From AC-38 sp033856025 (lineage in GTDB: Bacteria > Actinomycetota > Thermoleophilia > Solirubrobacterales > Solirubrobacteraceae): a stretch of DNA of 64,000 nucleotides. Every line of letters begins with the position of its first letter. The stretch's first letter is position 1. Below, one piece after another: positions 25,404 through 33,836 of the stretch. The notes beneath the pieces are model-generated. The model did not search any database, was not told the DNA's origin, and saw nothing but the letters and a program-made list of their open reading frames with translations. Made by a program: the position numbers and the translations under genes. The stretch spans positions 70,999-134,998 of the forward strand of contig JAWVFQ010000020.1 of the NCBI GenBank assembly GCA_033856025.1, written 5' to 3'.

Positions 25404-26219
25404 TCAGTCTTGCAGCAGGGGGTCGAGCACCTCGGCGACGTCCTCCGCGCGCTCGCCGTCCTCCAGGCAGGTGATCTCGAAGCCGACCAGCTCGCACGCC
25501 TCCACCACGGCGTCCAGGAGGTCGAACAGCTTCTCGTAGGTCAGGCCGCCGTCCACCGGGTAGCGGGCGGGCAGCTCGCTCGGGTCCAGCACGTCGAGGT
25601 CGAGGTGCAGGTACACCGGCGCGTCGTCCAGCGCGTTGACCAGGTGGACGAGCGTCTCGAGCTGAGTGCCGATGACGGGTACCCCGGTGCGCTCGAGCAG
25701 CCGGCGCTCGCCGGTGTCCAGGTCGCGCACGCCGCACAGCACGAGACGCTCCAGGTCGACGGCCGGCTGCCCCAGTCCCGGGTCCCAGCGCCCGCACGCG
25801 CCGGCCAGGCACATCCCGCCCAGGTAGCCGCTGGGCGTCGTCTCGGGCGTGTTGAGGTCGGCGTGGGCGTCGAGCCACAGGATCTTGGCGTCGGGGCGGT
25901 GGCGCACGACCGCGGGCAGCGTGGTGAGGGCGACCGAGCACTCGGCGGCCACCAGCGCGGGGCGCCGGCCCGCCTCCAGCGCGTCGTCGACCTGACCGCC
26001 GGCCTCCAGCAGGCATCCGCGGGAATCGCGGATGTCGTCCTCCCAGCTGCTGGCGCTGGGCATCTCGCGCGGCGGGCTTCCGATCATCCGCGCCTGGGTG
26101 CCCATGCGCTCGGCCAGCACGGGCGCCAGGCGCTCCACCCCCCGTACCGCGTCCGCCGTCTGGTCAGAGGTCCGGCACAGCAGACCGATGACCGCCGGCT
26201 CGCCTACCTCCCCGCCCAT
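25404..26219 (-). CDS. arginase/agmatinase-fold protein with altered metal ligand
   Basis: A 271-residue ureohydrolase-fold protein. The second metal motif is intact (WLDAHADLN, residues 115-123) and so is the later LHLDLDVLDP. The first motif, normally GGDHS, reads AAECS with Cys94 where the metal-binding histidine should be. Arginase-family proteins with such a Cys exist, and their substrates are mostly unknown. It may hydrolyse a guanidino compound with one metal, or have another function. It overlaps the upstream crotonase gene by 16 nt. Confidence 0.8.
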   Translation of the reverse strand: MGGEVGEPAVIGLLCRTSDQTADAVRGVERLAPVLAERMGTQARMIGSPPREMPSASSWEDDIRDSRGCLLEAGGQVDDALEAGRRPALVAAECSVALTTLPAVVRHRPDAKILWLDAHADLNTPETTPSGYLGGMCLAGACGRWDPGLGQPAVDLERLVLCGVRDLDTGERRLLERTGVPVIGTQLETLVHLVNALDDAPVYLHLDLDVLDPSELPARYPVDGGLTYEKLFDLLDAVVEACELVGFEITCLEDGERAEDVAEVLDPLLQD

Positions 26220-26989
26220 TGCGGCTCGCGCTTCTCGAAGAAGGCCTGGACCCCCTCGACGATGTCCTCAGTCGAGAGGGCCAGGGAGAGCTGGGCCCGC
26301 AGGTAGTCCAGGGCGTCCAGGAACGCCATGTCCTGCTGGCGGAACATCGCGTCCTTGCCCAGGCGCATCACCACCGGGGACTTGGAGGCCAGGCGCTCGG
26401 CCCACTCGCCGACCGCGCCGGCCAGCTCGGCGGCGGGGACGACGCGGTTGACGATCCCGATCCGCTCGGCCTCCTGCGCGGTGACACGCTCGCCGAGGAG
26501 GAGCATCTCGGTCGTCTTCTTGCGCGGCACGTTGCGGTAGATGAGCGCCATGATCATGAAGGGGAACGCCCCCACGCTGATCTCGGGGGTGCCGAACTCG
26601 GCGTGGTCGGCCGCCACGATCAGGTCGCAGGCCAGGGCGATCCCCAGCGCGCCGGCCAGGACGTGGCCGTTGGCGGCGCAGATCGTGGGCTTGCCCAGCT
26701 CCCCGATCAGGCGGAACAGCCGGGGGAAGCGCTCGGTGCCGAAGTGCTTGTGCACGAGCGGGACCTCGGCCGCGAACCCGCCCAGATTGGCCCCGGAGGA
26801 GAAGACCTTGTCGTGCGAGGAGGTGAGCACGACGCAGCGCACGGCCGCGTCGTCGCGGGCGGCCTCGAAGGCCTCCAGCAGCTCGCCCAGCAGCTGGTCA
26901 GATAGCGCGTTGCGCGTGTCCGGCTGGTCCAGGGTGATCGTGGCCACACCCGTCGGCGCCACGTCCCAGCGCAACGTCTCGTACGACAC
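26204..26989 (-). CDS. enoyl-CoA hydratase/isomerase family protein (crotonase)
   Basis: A 261-residue crotonase. The oxyanion-hole segment SSGANLGGF and the CAANGHVLAGALGIALACD core are present. At the position of Glu144 of rat hydratase there is Gly116, whereas the Glu164 equivalent is kept (Glu136 in GTPEISVG). One glutamate suggests isomerase or another crotonase chemistry rather than simple hydration. I chose GTG 26989: the frame remains open upstream without family-like sequence. A TATAC-like hexamer ends about 8 bp before this GTG. It is co-directional with the arginase-fold and carboxyltransferase genes. Confidence 0.88.
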   Translation of the reverse strand: MSYETLRWDVAPTGVATITLDQPDTRNALSDQLLGELLEAFEAARDDAAVRCVVLTSSHDKVFSSGANLGGFAAEVPLVHKHFGTERFPRLFRLIGELGKPTICAANGHVLAGALGIALACDLIVAADHAEFGTPEISVGAFPFMIMALIYRNVPRKKTTEMLLLGERVTAQEAERIGIVNRVVPAAELAGAVGEWAERLASKSPVVMRLGKDAMFRQQDMAFLDALDYLRAQLSLALSTEDIVEGVQAFFEKREPQWAGR

Positions 26990-26999
26990 GCGCGGACTG

Positions 27000-27005
27000 T
27001 ATAGT
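27000..27005 (+). promoter_or_regulatory. candidate -10 element of the riboswitch/CAP-protein transcript
   Basis: TATAGT lies about 30 bp before the riboswitch core. No good -35 is visible. The same A/T island may serve the divergent crotonase gene. Confidence 0.35.
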
Positions 27006-27030
27006 GCTGCGCGCCGAGCCGCCTTCGACC

Positions 27031-27165
27031 ATACGGAGGCGGGCGGGGGACCCACTTGGCCGGACGTTTTCCGGCCTGGGGCGAATCGAACGTTGTTTGC
27101 GTTTGTAGCGCCGCTCTTCCGGCGCGAGCCCGTCAGCTCACCCCGTAGGCCTCAGGAAGAGCTCG
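27031..27165 (+). ncRNA. c-di-AMP riboswitch (ydaO/yuaA type)
   Basis: The 190-bp gap before the CAP-protein gene holds the hallmark elements in order: GGCGGGGGACCCAC (27042-27055); a 7-bp hairpin GGCCGGA/TCCGGCC (27058-27076); GGGGCGAATC (27078-27087); a 6-bp hairpin GCGCCG/CGGCGC (27108-27125); and AGCTCACCCCGTAGGC (27135-27150), the most conserved block, followed by GGAAGAG. GAGGC (27036-27040) can pair with GCCTC (27149-27153) as P1. In actinobacteria this RNA controls cell-wall hydrolase and secreted-protein genes, turning expression off when c-di-AMP binds. Downstream, ACCTC (27166-27170) can pair with the ribosome binding site GAGGT. Confidence 0.85.
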
Positions 27166-27180
27166 ACCTCCGAGGTGAGA

Positions 27181-27630
27181 ATGCGTCACATCCGAATTCC
27201 GGCCGCCGCGCTCCTGGCGACCCTAGTGCTGGCCCTCATACCCACCTCCGCTCCGGCGTCACCCCGAACTTCGATGCTGGCCCAGGTCAACGCCGTGCGC
27301 GCGTATCTCGGGATCCATCCCCTGCGCATGTCCCGCGCGCTGAACGGGTCGTCCTCGCGCTACGCGCGCCGGCTGATGAGCCGCGACTACTTCGGCCACG
27401 CCTCGCGCATCCAGGCCGGGGGCCGCTTCCGGATGCTCGGCGAGATCCTGGAGATGCACCGCGGGGCGCGGCCGCAGGTCGGGCCCACGCTGCGGGCCTG
27501 GCTGCACTCCCCACCGCACCGGCGCGTGCTGCTCGACCGGCGCTTCTACTGGGTCGGGTTCGGCCGGGTGGCCGGGCGCTTCGGCGGACACCGGGCGACG
27601 ATCTGGGTCGGGCAGTTCGGCCGCAAGTAG
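27181..27630 (+). CDS. secreted CAP/SCP-domain protein
   Basis: A 149-residue exported protein with a signal peptide of about 28 residues. It is a short CAP (SCP/PR-1) domain: AQVNAVRAYLGIHPL, YFGHASR with the conserved His, LGEILEM with the conserved Glu, WLHSPPHRRVLLDRRF and the terminal strand ATIWVGQFGRK. Bacterial CAP proteins are linked to cell-wall or lipid interactions. It has a GAGGTGAGA ribosome binding site and is controlled by the upstream c-di-AMP riboswitch. GTG 27175 is an alternative start. Confidence 0.88.
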   Translation: MRHIRIPAAALLATLVLALIPTSAPASPRTSMLAQVNAVRAYLGIHPLRMSRALNGSSSRYARRLMSRDYFGHASRIQAGGRFRMLGEILEMHRGARPQVGPTLRAWLHSPPHRRVLLDRRFYWVGFGRVAGRFGGHRATIWVGQFGRK

Positions 27631-27669
27631 CCGCCGCTCGCGGGCGGGGGTAGGTGTTACCGTCCGCGC

Positions 27670-28857
27670 ATGGCCACCGCTCCCGACGTACTCAAGCCCG
27701 ACTTCGGCGCCCGCCGCAAGCACTTCATCTTCACCGACGAGCACGAGCAGCTCCGCGAGTCGATAACCAAGTTCGCCAGCAAGGAGCTCGCGCCGCACGC
27801 CGACGAGTGGGAGGAGACCACCTTCCCCGACTGGGTGTTCGAGCGCATGGGCGAGCTGGGCTTCCTCGGCCTGGACAAGCCCGAGGAGTACGGCGGGCAG
27901 GGCGGCGACTACTACTCGTCGCTGGTGCTGGCCGAGTCGATCGGCGCGGCACATTCGGGCGGCCTGGCCATGGGCATCGCCGTCCACACCGACATGGCGA
28001 TGCCGCCGATCCTCGCCTTCGGGACCGAGGAGCAGAAGCAGGAGTGGGTCGTTCCCGCCATCGCCGGCCAGAAGATCCTGTGCCTGGGGATCACCGAGCC
28101 GGACGCCGGCTCCGACGTCGCCGGGATCAAGACCCGCGCCGTGCGCGACGGCGAGGAGTACGTCATCAACGGCTCCAAGACCTACATCACCAACGGCCAC
28201 CGCGCCGATGTGATCGTGCTCGTCACCAAGACGGACCCGGACGCCGGCTACGACGGGTTCACGCTGTTCCTGGTGCCGATGGACGCGCCGGGCGTGATCC
28301 GCGAGAAGAAGCTGGAGAAGCTGGGGATGCACGCCTCCGACACGGCGCTGCTGGCCTTCCAGGACGTGCGCGTGCCGGACTCCGCGGTCCTCGGCGAGGT
28401 CGGCAAGGGCTTCTACCACATCATGTGGGAGCTCCAGGGCGAGCGGCTGATCGGCGCCGCGGGGTGCGTCGCGGGCGCCCAGCGCTGCATGGACAAGACG
28501 CTGGAGTACGCCAAGGAGCGGACCGCGTTCGGGCGGCCCATCGGCAACTTCCAGGTCATCCGCCACAAGTTCGCCGAGATGGCGACGAAGATCGAGTCGG
28601 CGCGCCAGATGGTCTACACGACGGCCTGGCGCTTCCAGAACGGCGAGTACCCCGTGCGCGAGATCTCGATGGCCAAGCTGCACGCGTCGCGCGTCGCCGT
28701 GGAGGTGGCCGACGAGTGCATCCAGGTCCACGGCGGCGCCGGCTACATGAAGGAGTACGGCGTCGAGCGCGTGTGGCGCGACATGCGCCTGAACCGCATC
28801 GGGGCCGGGACGGACGAGATCATGCTCGACGTCATCGGCCGGTCCTACGGGATCTAG
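27670..28857 (+). CDS. acyl-CoA dehydrogenase (IVD/long-chain-type catalytic base)
   Basis: A 395-residue FAD enzyme with the ACAD signatures GITEPDAGSDVAGIKT, ERTAFGRPIGNFQ, QVHGGAGYMKEYG and RIGAGTDEIM. The usual C-terminal catalytic Glu of the IYEGT motif is replaced (GAGT), but Glu258 in LQGERL lies where isovaleryl-CoA and long-chain dehydrogenases carry theirs, so activity is expected. It oxidises an acyl-CoA at the alpha-beta bond. It is probably monocistronic. The substrate is unknown; a close paralogue is at 31069-32226. Confidence 0.93.
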   Translation: MATAPDVLKPDFGARRKHFIFTDEHEQLRESITKFASKELAPHADEWEETTFPDWVFERMGELGFLGLDKPEEYGGQGGDYYSSLVLAESIGAAHSGGLAMGIAVHTDMAMPPILAFGTEEQKQEWVVPAIAGQKILCLGITEPDAGSDVAGIKTRAVRDGEEYVINGSKTYITNGHRADVIVLVTKTDPDAGYDGFTLFLVPMDAPGVIREKKLEKLGMHASDTALLAFQDVRVPDSAVLGEVGKGFYHIMWELQGERLIGAAGCVAGAQRCMDKTLEYAKERTAFGRPIGNFQVIRHKFAEMATKIESARQMVYTTAWRFQNGEYPVREISMAKLHASRVAVEVADECIQVHGGAGYMKEYGVERVWRDMRLNRIGAGTDEIMLDVIGRSYGI

Positions 28858-28871
28858 GGCCGCCCCGGCCG

Positions 28872-29156
28872 CTAGGCGGTGCCCGGCGCGGGCGGCAGCC
28901 GGTCGAGCATCTGAAGCAGCGCCTGCCGGCCGGCGCGCTGGTCGGCCAAGATCTCCTGGGTCTCCTCGTGGATCGCGTCGAGGCGGCGGTTGACCGCCCG
29001 CTCGCGCTCCTCCGCGTGGCGACGCATGTCCACGACGAGTTCCCGCGTGAAGGCGCGATGCTCGTCGAGCAGCCGGTCGTACCGCCGGTTGGCCGCCGCC
29101 ATGTCCTCGCGAATGAGGCGCAGCGCCTCCTCGATCCCGCTCCACGGCCAGCGCAT
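28872..29156 (-). CDS. small coiled-coil protein
   Basis: A 94-residue protein starting MRWPWSG, then almost entirely charged helix with heptad-like spacing (EEALRLIREDMAAANRRYDR, RHAEERERAVNRRL). No membrane segment or enzyme motif is present. Similar short Trp-starting coiled-coil proteins occur in actinobacteria. I chose ATG 29156; an ATG further upstream would add a poorly conserved-looking tail. Confidence 0.6.
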   Translation of the reverse strand: MRWPWSGIEEALRLIREDMAAANRRYDRLLDEHRAFTRELVVDMRRHAEERERAVNRRLDAIHEETQEILADQRAGRQALLQMLDRLPPAPGTA

Positions 29157-29222
29157 GGCGGGATTGTGCCACGCGGAGATGCTCATGAGTACCGGCTTCG
29201 GTGACGAGTTCGTGACAGGATC

Positions 29223-29630
29223 GTGACGATGGGCGCGCGGCTCGATCATGTCCGGTCGTACTACGAGGCGCTGAACAGCGGCGACGTGGACGCCGTGGCG
29301 CGGCACTTCACGCAGGACGCGGTCCACTGGTACACGCGGCGCGACCCGCAGCTCGGCGGGCGCGCGATCGCCGAGGGGGCGGCGCTGGGCGTCGAGCACC
29401 TCAACGCGCACTGGACGCTTGAGCACGCCGTCGAGGGGGACGACGAGGTGGCGATCGAGTGGACGATGGCCTTCGACCACCCGCGCGACGGCCGCCGGAT
29501 GCTCGACCGCGGCGCCGAGTTCCTGGCCTTCGACGGCGACCTCATCCGCGAGGTCCGCGCCTACTACGACGAGCGCGGCGGCGACCTGCGCGGCTTCGAC
29601 CACGCCGCCCGCGGCCACACCACGCTGTGA
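29223..29630 (+). CDS. SnoaL/NTF2-like protein
   Basis: A 135-residue cystatin-like alpha+beta protein: N-terminal RSYYEALNSGDVDAVARHF helix pair, DAVHWYTRRDPQLGG pocket loop and the final IREVRAYYDERGGDL strand. The superfamily includes polyketide cyclases, isomerases and ligand-binding proteins, and the role here is not defined. The start is GTG 29223 or ATG 29229. The stop overlaps the start of the AAA ATPase gene (GTGA). Confidence 0.75.
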   Translation: MTMGARLDHVRSYYEALNSGDVDAVARHFTQDAVHWYTRRDPQLGGRAIAEGAALGVEHLNAHWTLEHAVEGDDEVAIEWTMAFDHPRDGRRMLDRGAEFLAFDGDLIREVRAYYDERGGDLRGFDHAARGHTTL

Positions 29631-31072
29631 GCGGCGAGCTCGACTTCGAGCGCTTCGGGTACGACGCGCACCGGTTCGTGCAGTGGGTGCTCGAGCGCGC
29701 GGGCGAGCCGGAGGAATCGTCATTCGCCAAGCTGCTGCGGGAGCATTTCGGGACGGACCCGGCGGACTTCCCGGTCACCCGCGAGAACATCGCGGCGTAT
29801 GACCGGCCGAACCTCCAGCTGGCCCTGGACGCCTACCTTGAGGCGCCGGGGCGCGAGCACACGCTGGTCGGCTTCGGCGGCGCCCACAGGATGATGGAGG
29901 CCTCGCTGGCGGCCCTCGTCGGCGTGGAGAGCTCGCACCTGCACCTCGGCATCGGCCCCGTCGAGCGCACGATCATCGAGCTGGACGACGGGCGCACGCT
30001 GACCTGCGTCGGGTCGGGTCTCTACCTGGTGAGCGACGGCGAGGATCGCCTGGCGCTCCACTTCGGCCAGCGACCCGAGCACTACGGCGGCTCCGGCCTC
30101 CAGCTCGAGGTGATGGCGCCGCGACCCGAGACCGGCGAGCGGTTCATCGCGGACCTGCGCGGGCTGATGGTCGATCGCAACGTCTACCGCGGCAAGATGC
30201 TCGCGCTCGAGGGTGGCGAGGAGGGGCCATACGGAGCCGTGTCGGTGCGGTTCCTGTCGCGCCCGGCGACCGTCCGGGAAGACATCGTCCTGCCGAAGTC
30301 GCTGCTCGACGCGATCGACCTGAACACGATCGAGTTCGCCCGTGTGCGTGAGCACCTCGCGCGATCGGGCATGCACCTGCGCCGCGGCCTGCTGCTGCAT
30401 GGGCCGCCGGGCACCGGCAAGACCCTTACCGTGGGCTACCTCGCGAACGCCCTGGCCGACAGGACGGTCGTGGTCCTGACCGGCGGGTCGCTGGGCCTCG
30501 TGTCCACGGCGTGCGCGATGGCCCGCGACCTCCAGCCGGCGATGGTGGTCCTCGAGGACGTGGACCTCGTCGCCGCTGAGCGCACCTACAGCTTCGGCGG
30601 CGGGTCGCTGCTCTTCGAGCTCCTCAACGAGATGGACGGGATCGGTGGGGATGCCGACGTCGTTTTCGTGATGACCACCAACCGCGCCGACCTGCTCGAG
30701 CCCGCGCTCGTCTCGCGCCCGGGCCGGGTCGACCAGGCCATTGAGCTGCCGCTTCCCGATCCCGAAGAGCGAGGGCGCCTGCTCGAGCTCTACTGCAGCG
30801 GAGTCGACGTCGAGCTCCAGCATCCCGGCAGGGTGGTCGAACGCACCGGCGGCGCGAGCCCGGCGTTCATCCGCGAGCTCGTCCGCAAGGCCTCGGTGCA
30901 CGCCGCGGTCGCGGGCGTGGACACCGTCTCGGACGCCCACTTCGACGCCGCATTGACCGGGCTGGAGCAGGGCGGGCTGCTCACACGTCGCATCCTCGGT
31001 GCCGAGGGCGCCGCGGACGCGGGCGGGGTCGGGGAGCGGGGCCCGGAGGCCTTCGAGGGGTGGGAGGAGTGA
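29627..31072 (+). CDS. AAA ATPase, BCS1-like Walker B
   Basis: A 481-residue protein. Residues 1-240 form an N-terminal domain of no recognised family with beta-rich segments. The AAA domain follows: Walker A GPPGTGKT (residues 259-266), a Walker B reading VVLEDVD (about 307-313) with the Glu-Asp order seen in BCS1-type AAA proteins, a sensor TTN, and the arginine-finger segment SRPGRVDQ. It may remodel or unfold a protein partner. It is coupled to the NTF2-like gene (GTGA) and to the next acyl-CoA dehydrogenase (GTGA). Confidence 0.82.
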   Translation: MSGELDFERFGYDAHRFVQWVLERAGEPEESSFAKLLREHFGTDPADFPVTRENIAAYDRPNLQLALDAYLEAPGREHTLVGFGGAHRMMEASLAALVGVESSHLHLGIGPVERTIIELDDGRTLTCVGSGLYLVSDGEDRLALHFGQRPEHYGGSGLQLEVMAPRPETGERFIADLRGLMVDRNVYRGKMLALEGGEEGPYGAVSVRFLSRPATVREDIVLPKSLLDAIDLNTIEFARVREHLARSGMHLRRGLLLHGPPGTGKTLTVGYLANALADRTVVVLTGGSLGLVSTACAMARDLQPAMVVLEDVDLVAAERTYSFGGGSLLFELLNEMDGIGGDADVVFVMTTNRADLLEPALVSRPGRVDQAIELPLPDPEERGRLLELYCSGVDVELQHPGRVVERTGGASPAFIRELVRKASVHAAVAGVDTVSDAHFDAALTGLEQGGLLTRRILGAEGAADAGGVGERGPEAFEGWEE

Positions 31073-32226
31073 AGGCCGCGCCTCGCCGGCCCCAGCCGCC
31101 CTTCACCGAGGAGCTGGAGGACTTCCGGGCAGCGGTCCGGCGGTTCGTGGCGACCGAGCTGGCGCCCAAGGCTCCGGAGTACGAGGCGGCGAAGTGGTTT
31201 CCCAACGACGTGTTCCTGCGCCTGGCCGAGATGGGCTACCTGGGGCTGAAGTACGAGGAGCGCTACGGCGGGCAGGGCGGCGGCTACCTGGCCGACGCGG
31301 TGTTCGCCGAGGAGCTGTCGCGCTGCGGCTCGGGCGGCCTGGCCGCCGGGATCGGAGCGCACACGTCGATCGCCACCCCGCCGATCTGGAAGTTCGGGAC
31401 CGAGGAGCAGAAGCAGCGCTGGCTGGTCCCCGCCATCCGCGGCGAGAAGATCGGCGCGCTGGGGATCACCGAGCCCGACGCGGGCTCCGACGTGGCGGGC
31501 ATCAAGACGTTCGCCAAGCGCGTCGACGGTGGCTGGGTGGTCAACGGCTCCAAGATGTTCATCACCAACGGCGTGCGCGCGGACTTCATCGTCACGGCGG
31601 TCAAGACCAGCCAGGAGGGAGGCCACCACGGGCTCTCGTTCCTGGTGGTGGAGCGCGGAGAGGGCGTCGAGTCCAGCCCGATCGAGAAGCTGGGCTGGCA
31701 CGCGTCGGACACCGCGCTGATCTCCCTCGACGACGTGTTCGTCCCCGAGGAGCACCTGCTCGGCGAGGAGAACCAGGGCTTCTACCTGATCATGGCCAAC
31801 TTCCAGTGGGAGCGGCTGCTGATGGCGCTGGGGTCGGTGGGCGGGATGCAGGCGTGCTTCGAGAAGACCCTCGCATTCGCCAAGGAGCGCCGCGCCTTCG
31901 GCAAGCCGATCGGCTCGCACCAGGCCATTCGCCACAAGCTGGCCGAGATCGCCACCACGGTCGAGGTCGGCCGCTCGCTGACCTACGACGCCCTGCGGCG
32001 CTTCGTGGAGGGCGACGACGCGGTGCGCGAGGTGACGATGGCCAAGCTGGCCACCCAGCGCGCCGCCTTCGACGTCGCGGACACCTGCCTGCAGATCCAC
32101 GGCGGCGCGGGCTACATGCGCGAGTACGGCATCGAGCGCGCGGCCCGCGACGCCCGCCTGGGCCCCATCGGCGGCGGCACCGACGAGATCATGAAGGAGA
32201 TCCTGGGGAAGACGCTGGGGCTGTAG
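31069..32226 (+). CDS. acyl-CoA dehydrogenase (second paralogue)
   Basis: A 385-residue ACAD with the same signatures as the gene at 27670: GITEPDAGSDVAGIKT, ERRAFGKPIGSHQ, QIHGGAGYMREYG and PIGGGTDEIM. Glu248 in FQWERL supplies the IVD/long-chain-type catalytic base. GTG 31069 overlaps the ATPase stop (GTGA); GTG 31060 is possible. Its last 38 bp overlap the convergent membrane-protein gene. The substrate is unknown. Confidence 0.92.
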   Translation: MKAAPRRPQPPFTEELEDFRAAVRRFVATELAPKAPEYEAAKWFPNDVFLRLAEMGYLGLKYEERYGGQGGGYLADAVFAEELSRCGSGGLAAGIGAHTSIATPPIWKFGTEEQKQRWLVPAIRGEKIGALGITEPDAGSDVAGIKTFAKRVDGGWVVNGSKMFITNGVRADFIVTAVKTSQEGGHHGLSFLVVERGEGVESSPIEKLGWHASDTALISLDDVFVPEEHLLGEENQGFYLIMANFQWERLLMALGSVGGMQACFEKTLAFAKERRAFGKPIGSHQAIRHKLAEIATTVEVGRSLTYDALRRFVEGDDAVREVTMAKLATQRAAFDVADTCLQIHGGAGYMREYGIERAARDARLGPIGGGTDEIMKEILGKTLGL

Positions 32227-32869
32227 CCGCGGGCGCCGTGGGGGCCGCGGGCGCCGCGTCGCCGCGCAGGAAGAGGTAGATCGCCGCCGCGACGATCCAC
32301 GGTCCGGAGGCCAGGAAGGCGAAGAACCCGACGGGCGTCAGCCCGATGATCCCCAGCAGCAGCGCCGTGACGCCGAACGCGACGTGCATCCCCCGGTGGC
32401 GCAGGACCGCCACCCCGGTGGCCAGCATGAAGATCGCGATGCCGGCGATGTAGGGGAACCAGAAGTTGACGTTGATCGCGTTGAGCGCCTCGATCGCCTG
32501 CGGGCTCAGGTCGTCGGCGGACTCGCCGAGCGCGAACTGCAGCGCCCCGCCGACGAGCAGGCCGGTGGACAGGATGACCAGCCCGGCGAACGCGATGTGG
32601 CTCAGGCGGCCGCGTCCCGGCTCGGCCAGCCGAATCGCCTTGCGCATCGAGCCCGCGAACCACGTCATCGGGACCGCGGCCAGGGCGAGCAGGACGGCGG
32701 ACAGCGACGCGTCGCTGTCATGGTCGCGCCAGAACTTCGCGACCTTGACGATCCCCTCCTTGCTCTCGGGCGTGTCGTCCGCGAAGACGGTGAACGCCGC
32801 CACGATCAACGCCACCGCCAGAATCCCGGTCAGCGGCGCGAGCCGCTCCAGCCTTCCCATCGGGTGCAT
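32189..32869 (-). CDS. integral membrane protein of unknown function
   Basis: A 226-residue protein with about six membrane spans and a C-terminal Ala/Pro-rich tail of about 25 residues. The first extracytoplasmic loop (DDTPESKEGIVKVAKFW) precedes spans 2-4, and ALNAINVNFWFPYIAG is a conserved-looking amphipathic stretch. It somewhat resembles DUF4386-like proteins, but I do not assign it. ATG 32869 has a GAGGGGG ribosome binding site 6 nt upstream. Confidence 0.75.
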   Translation of the reverse strand: MHPMGRLERLAPLTGILAVALIVAAFTVFADDTPESKEGIVKVAKFWRDHDSDASLSAVLLALAAVPMTWFAGSMRKAIRLAEPGRGRLSHIAFAGLVILSTGLLVGGALQFALGESADDLSPQAIEALNAINVNFWFPYIAGIAIFMLATGVAVLRHRGMHVAFGVTALLLGIIGLTPVGFFAFLASGPWIVAAAIYLFLRGDAAPAAPTAPAATAPASSPGSPS

Positions 32870-32977
32870 GCCGTTCCCCCTCGTCGGTTGATCCGACTCT
32901 CTCACCTCGGGCGGCGGACCGGCAAGGCATTCCGCATAGAGTTCCGCGCCTTCCGAACCGACAAGGAGACGCAAGGC

Positions 32978-33805
32978 ATGGGAGTACTGGACGAGAAGGT
33001 GGCGATCGTCACCGGCAGCGCGCGGGGGATCGGGCGGGCGACCGCCGAGCTGCTGGCCGAGAACGGGGCGAAGGTCCTGATCAACGACCTCGATGGCGAC
33101 GTGGCCGAGCAGACCGCGAGCGAGATCGGCGGCGAGACGGTGGTCTACGCCGGCGACCTGACCAAGGGCTCGGCGTGCGACGACCTGGTCAAGACGGCGG
33201 TCGATGCGTGGGGCCGGCTGGACATCATCGTCAACAACGCCGGCTACACCCTGGACGCTCCCATCCACAAGATGTCCGACGAGCAGTTCCAGGCCATGCT
33301 CGACATCCACAACATCGTGCCGTTCCGCGTCCTGCGCGCGGCGGCGCCGCACCTGCGCGAGCCGGCCAAGAAGGAGCGCGAGGCCGGCGAGGAGGTCTTT
33401 CGCAAGATCGTCAACGTGTCCTCGATCTCGGGGACGATGGGCAACGCCGGCCAGGCCAACTACTCCTCGGGCAAGGCGGGCGTCGTCGGCCTGACCAAGA
33501 CGCTGGCCAAGGAGTGGGGCCAGTTCAAGATCAACGTCAACGCGGTGGCCTTCGGCTACATCGAGACGCGGCTCACCGCCTCCAAGGACGAGGCGAACAC
33601 GATGGAGATCGGCGGCCAGGAGGTCCAGCTCGGCATCCCCGACCAGCTGCGCCAGATGGCGCCGATGCTGATCCCGCTCGGACGCCCCGGTACGCCGGAG
33701 GAGGCGGCCGGCGGCGTCTTCTTCCTGTGCTCGCCCTGGTCGAACTTCGTCCACGGTCAGGTGCTGAACGTCACGGGTGGGCAGTTCAGCGGCATGACCA
33801 CCTGA
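32978..33805 (+). CDS. short-chain dehydrogenase/reductase, FabG-like
   Basis: A 275-residue SDR with the TGSARGIG cofactor loop (residues 13-20), the VNNAG motif, Ser in NVSSISG and the YSSGK catalytic Tyr-Lys pair. NAD(P)-dependent oxidation or reduction of a hydroxyacyl or 3-oxoacyl thioester is likely. There are two inserts relative to FabG: a charged EPAKKEREAGEEVF loop and a long substrate loop before the C-terminus, which suggest a CoA-ester substrate. AAGGAGA lies 10 nt upstream of the ATG. Confidence 0.9.
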   Translation: MGVLDEKVAIVTGSARGIGRATAELLAENGAKVLINDLDGDVAEQTASEIGGETVVYAGDLTKGSACDDLVKTAVDAWGRLDIIVNNAGYTLDAPIHKMSDEQFQAMLDIHNIVPFRVLRAAAPHLREPAKKEREAGEEVFRKIVNVSSISGTMGNAGQANYSSGKAGVVGLTKTLAKEWGQFKINVNAVAFGYIETRLTASKDEANTMEIGGQEVQLGIPDQLRQMAPMLIPLGRPGTPEEAAGGVFFLCSPWSNFVHGQVLNVTGGQFSGMTT

Positions 33806-33836
33806 TTGCGCGCCCGTCCCGCGCACCTCTCACAAT

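Noticed and set aside
27142..27180. Intrinsic terminator between riboswitch and CAP gene
   Set aside because: No stem followed by a U-tract; the pairing of ACCTC with GAGGT points to translational control instead.
27670..32226. Inactive acyl-CoA dehydrogenases because the IYEGT glutamate is missing
   Set aside because: Both have a Glu in the (Q/W)GERL or QWERL position used as the base in isovaleryl-CoA and long-chain dehydrogenases, so they are probably active.
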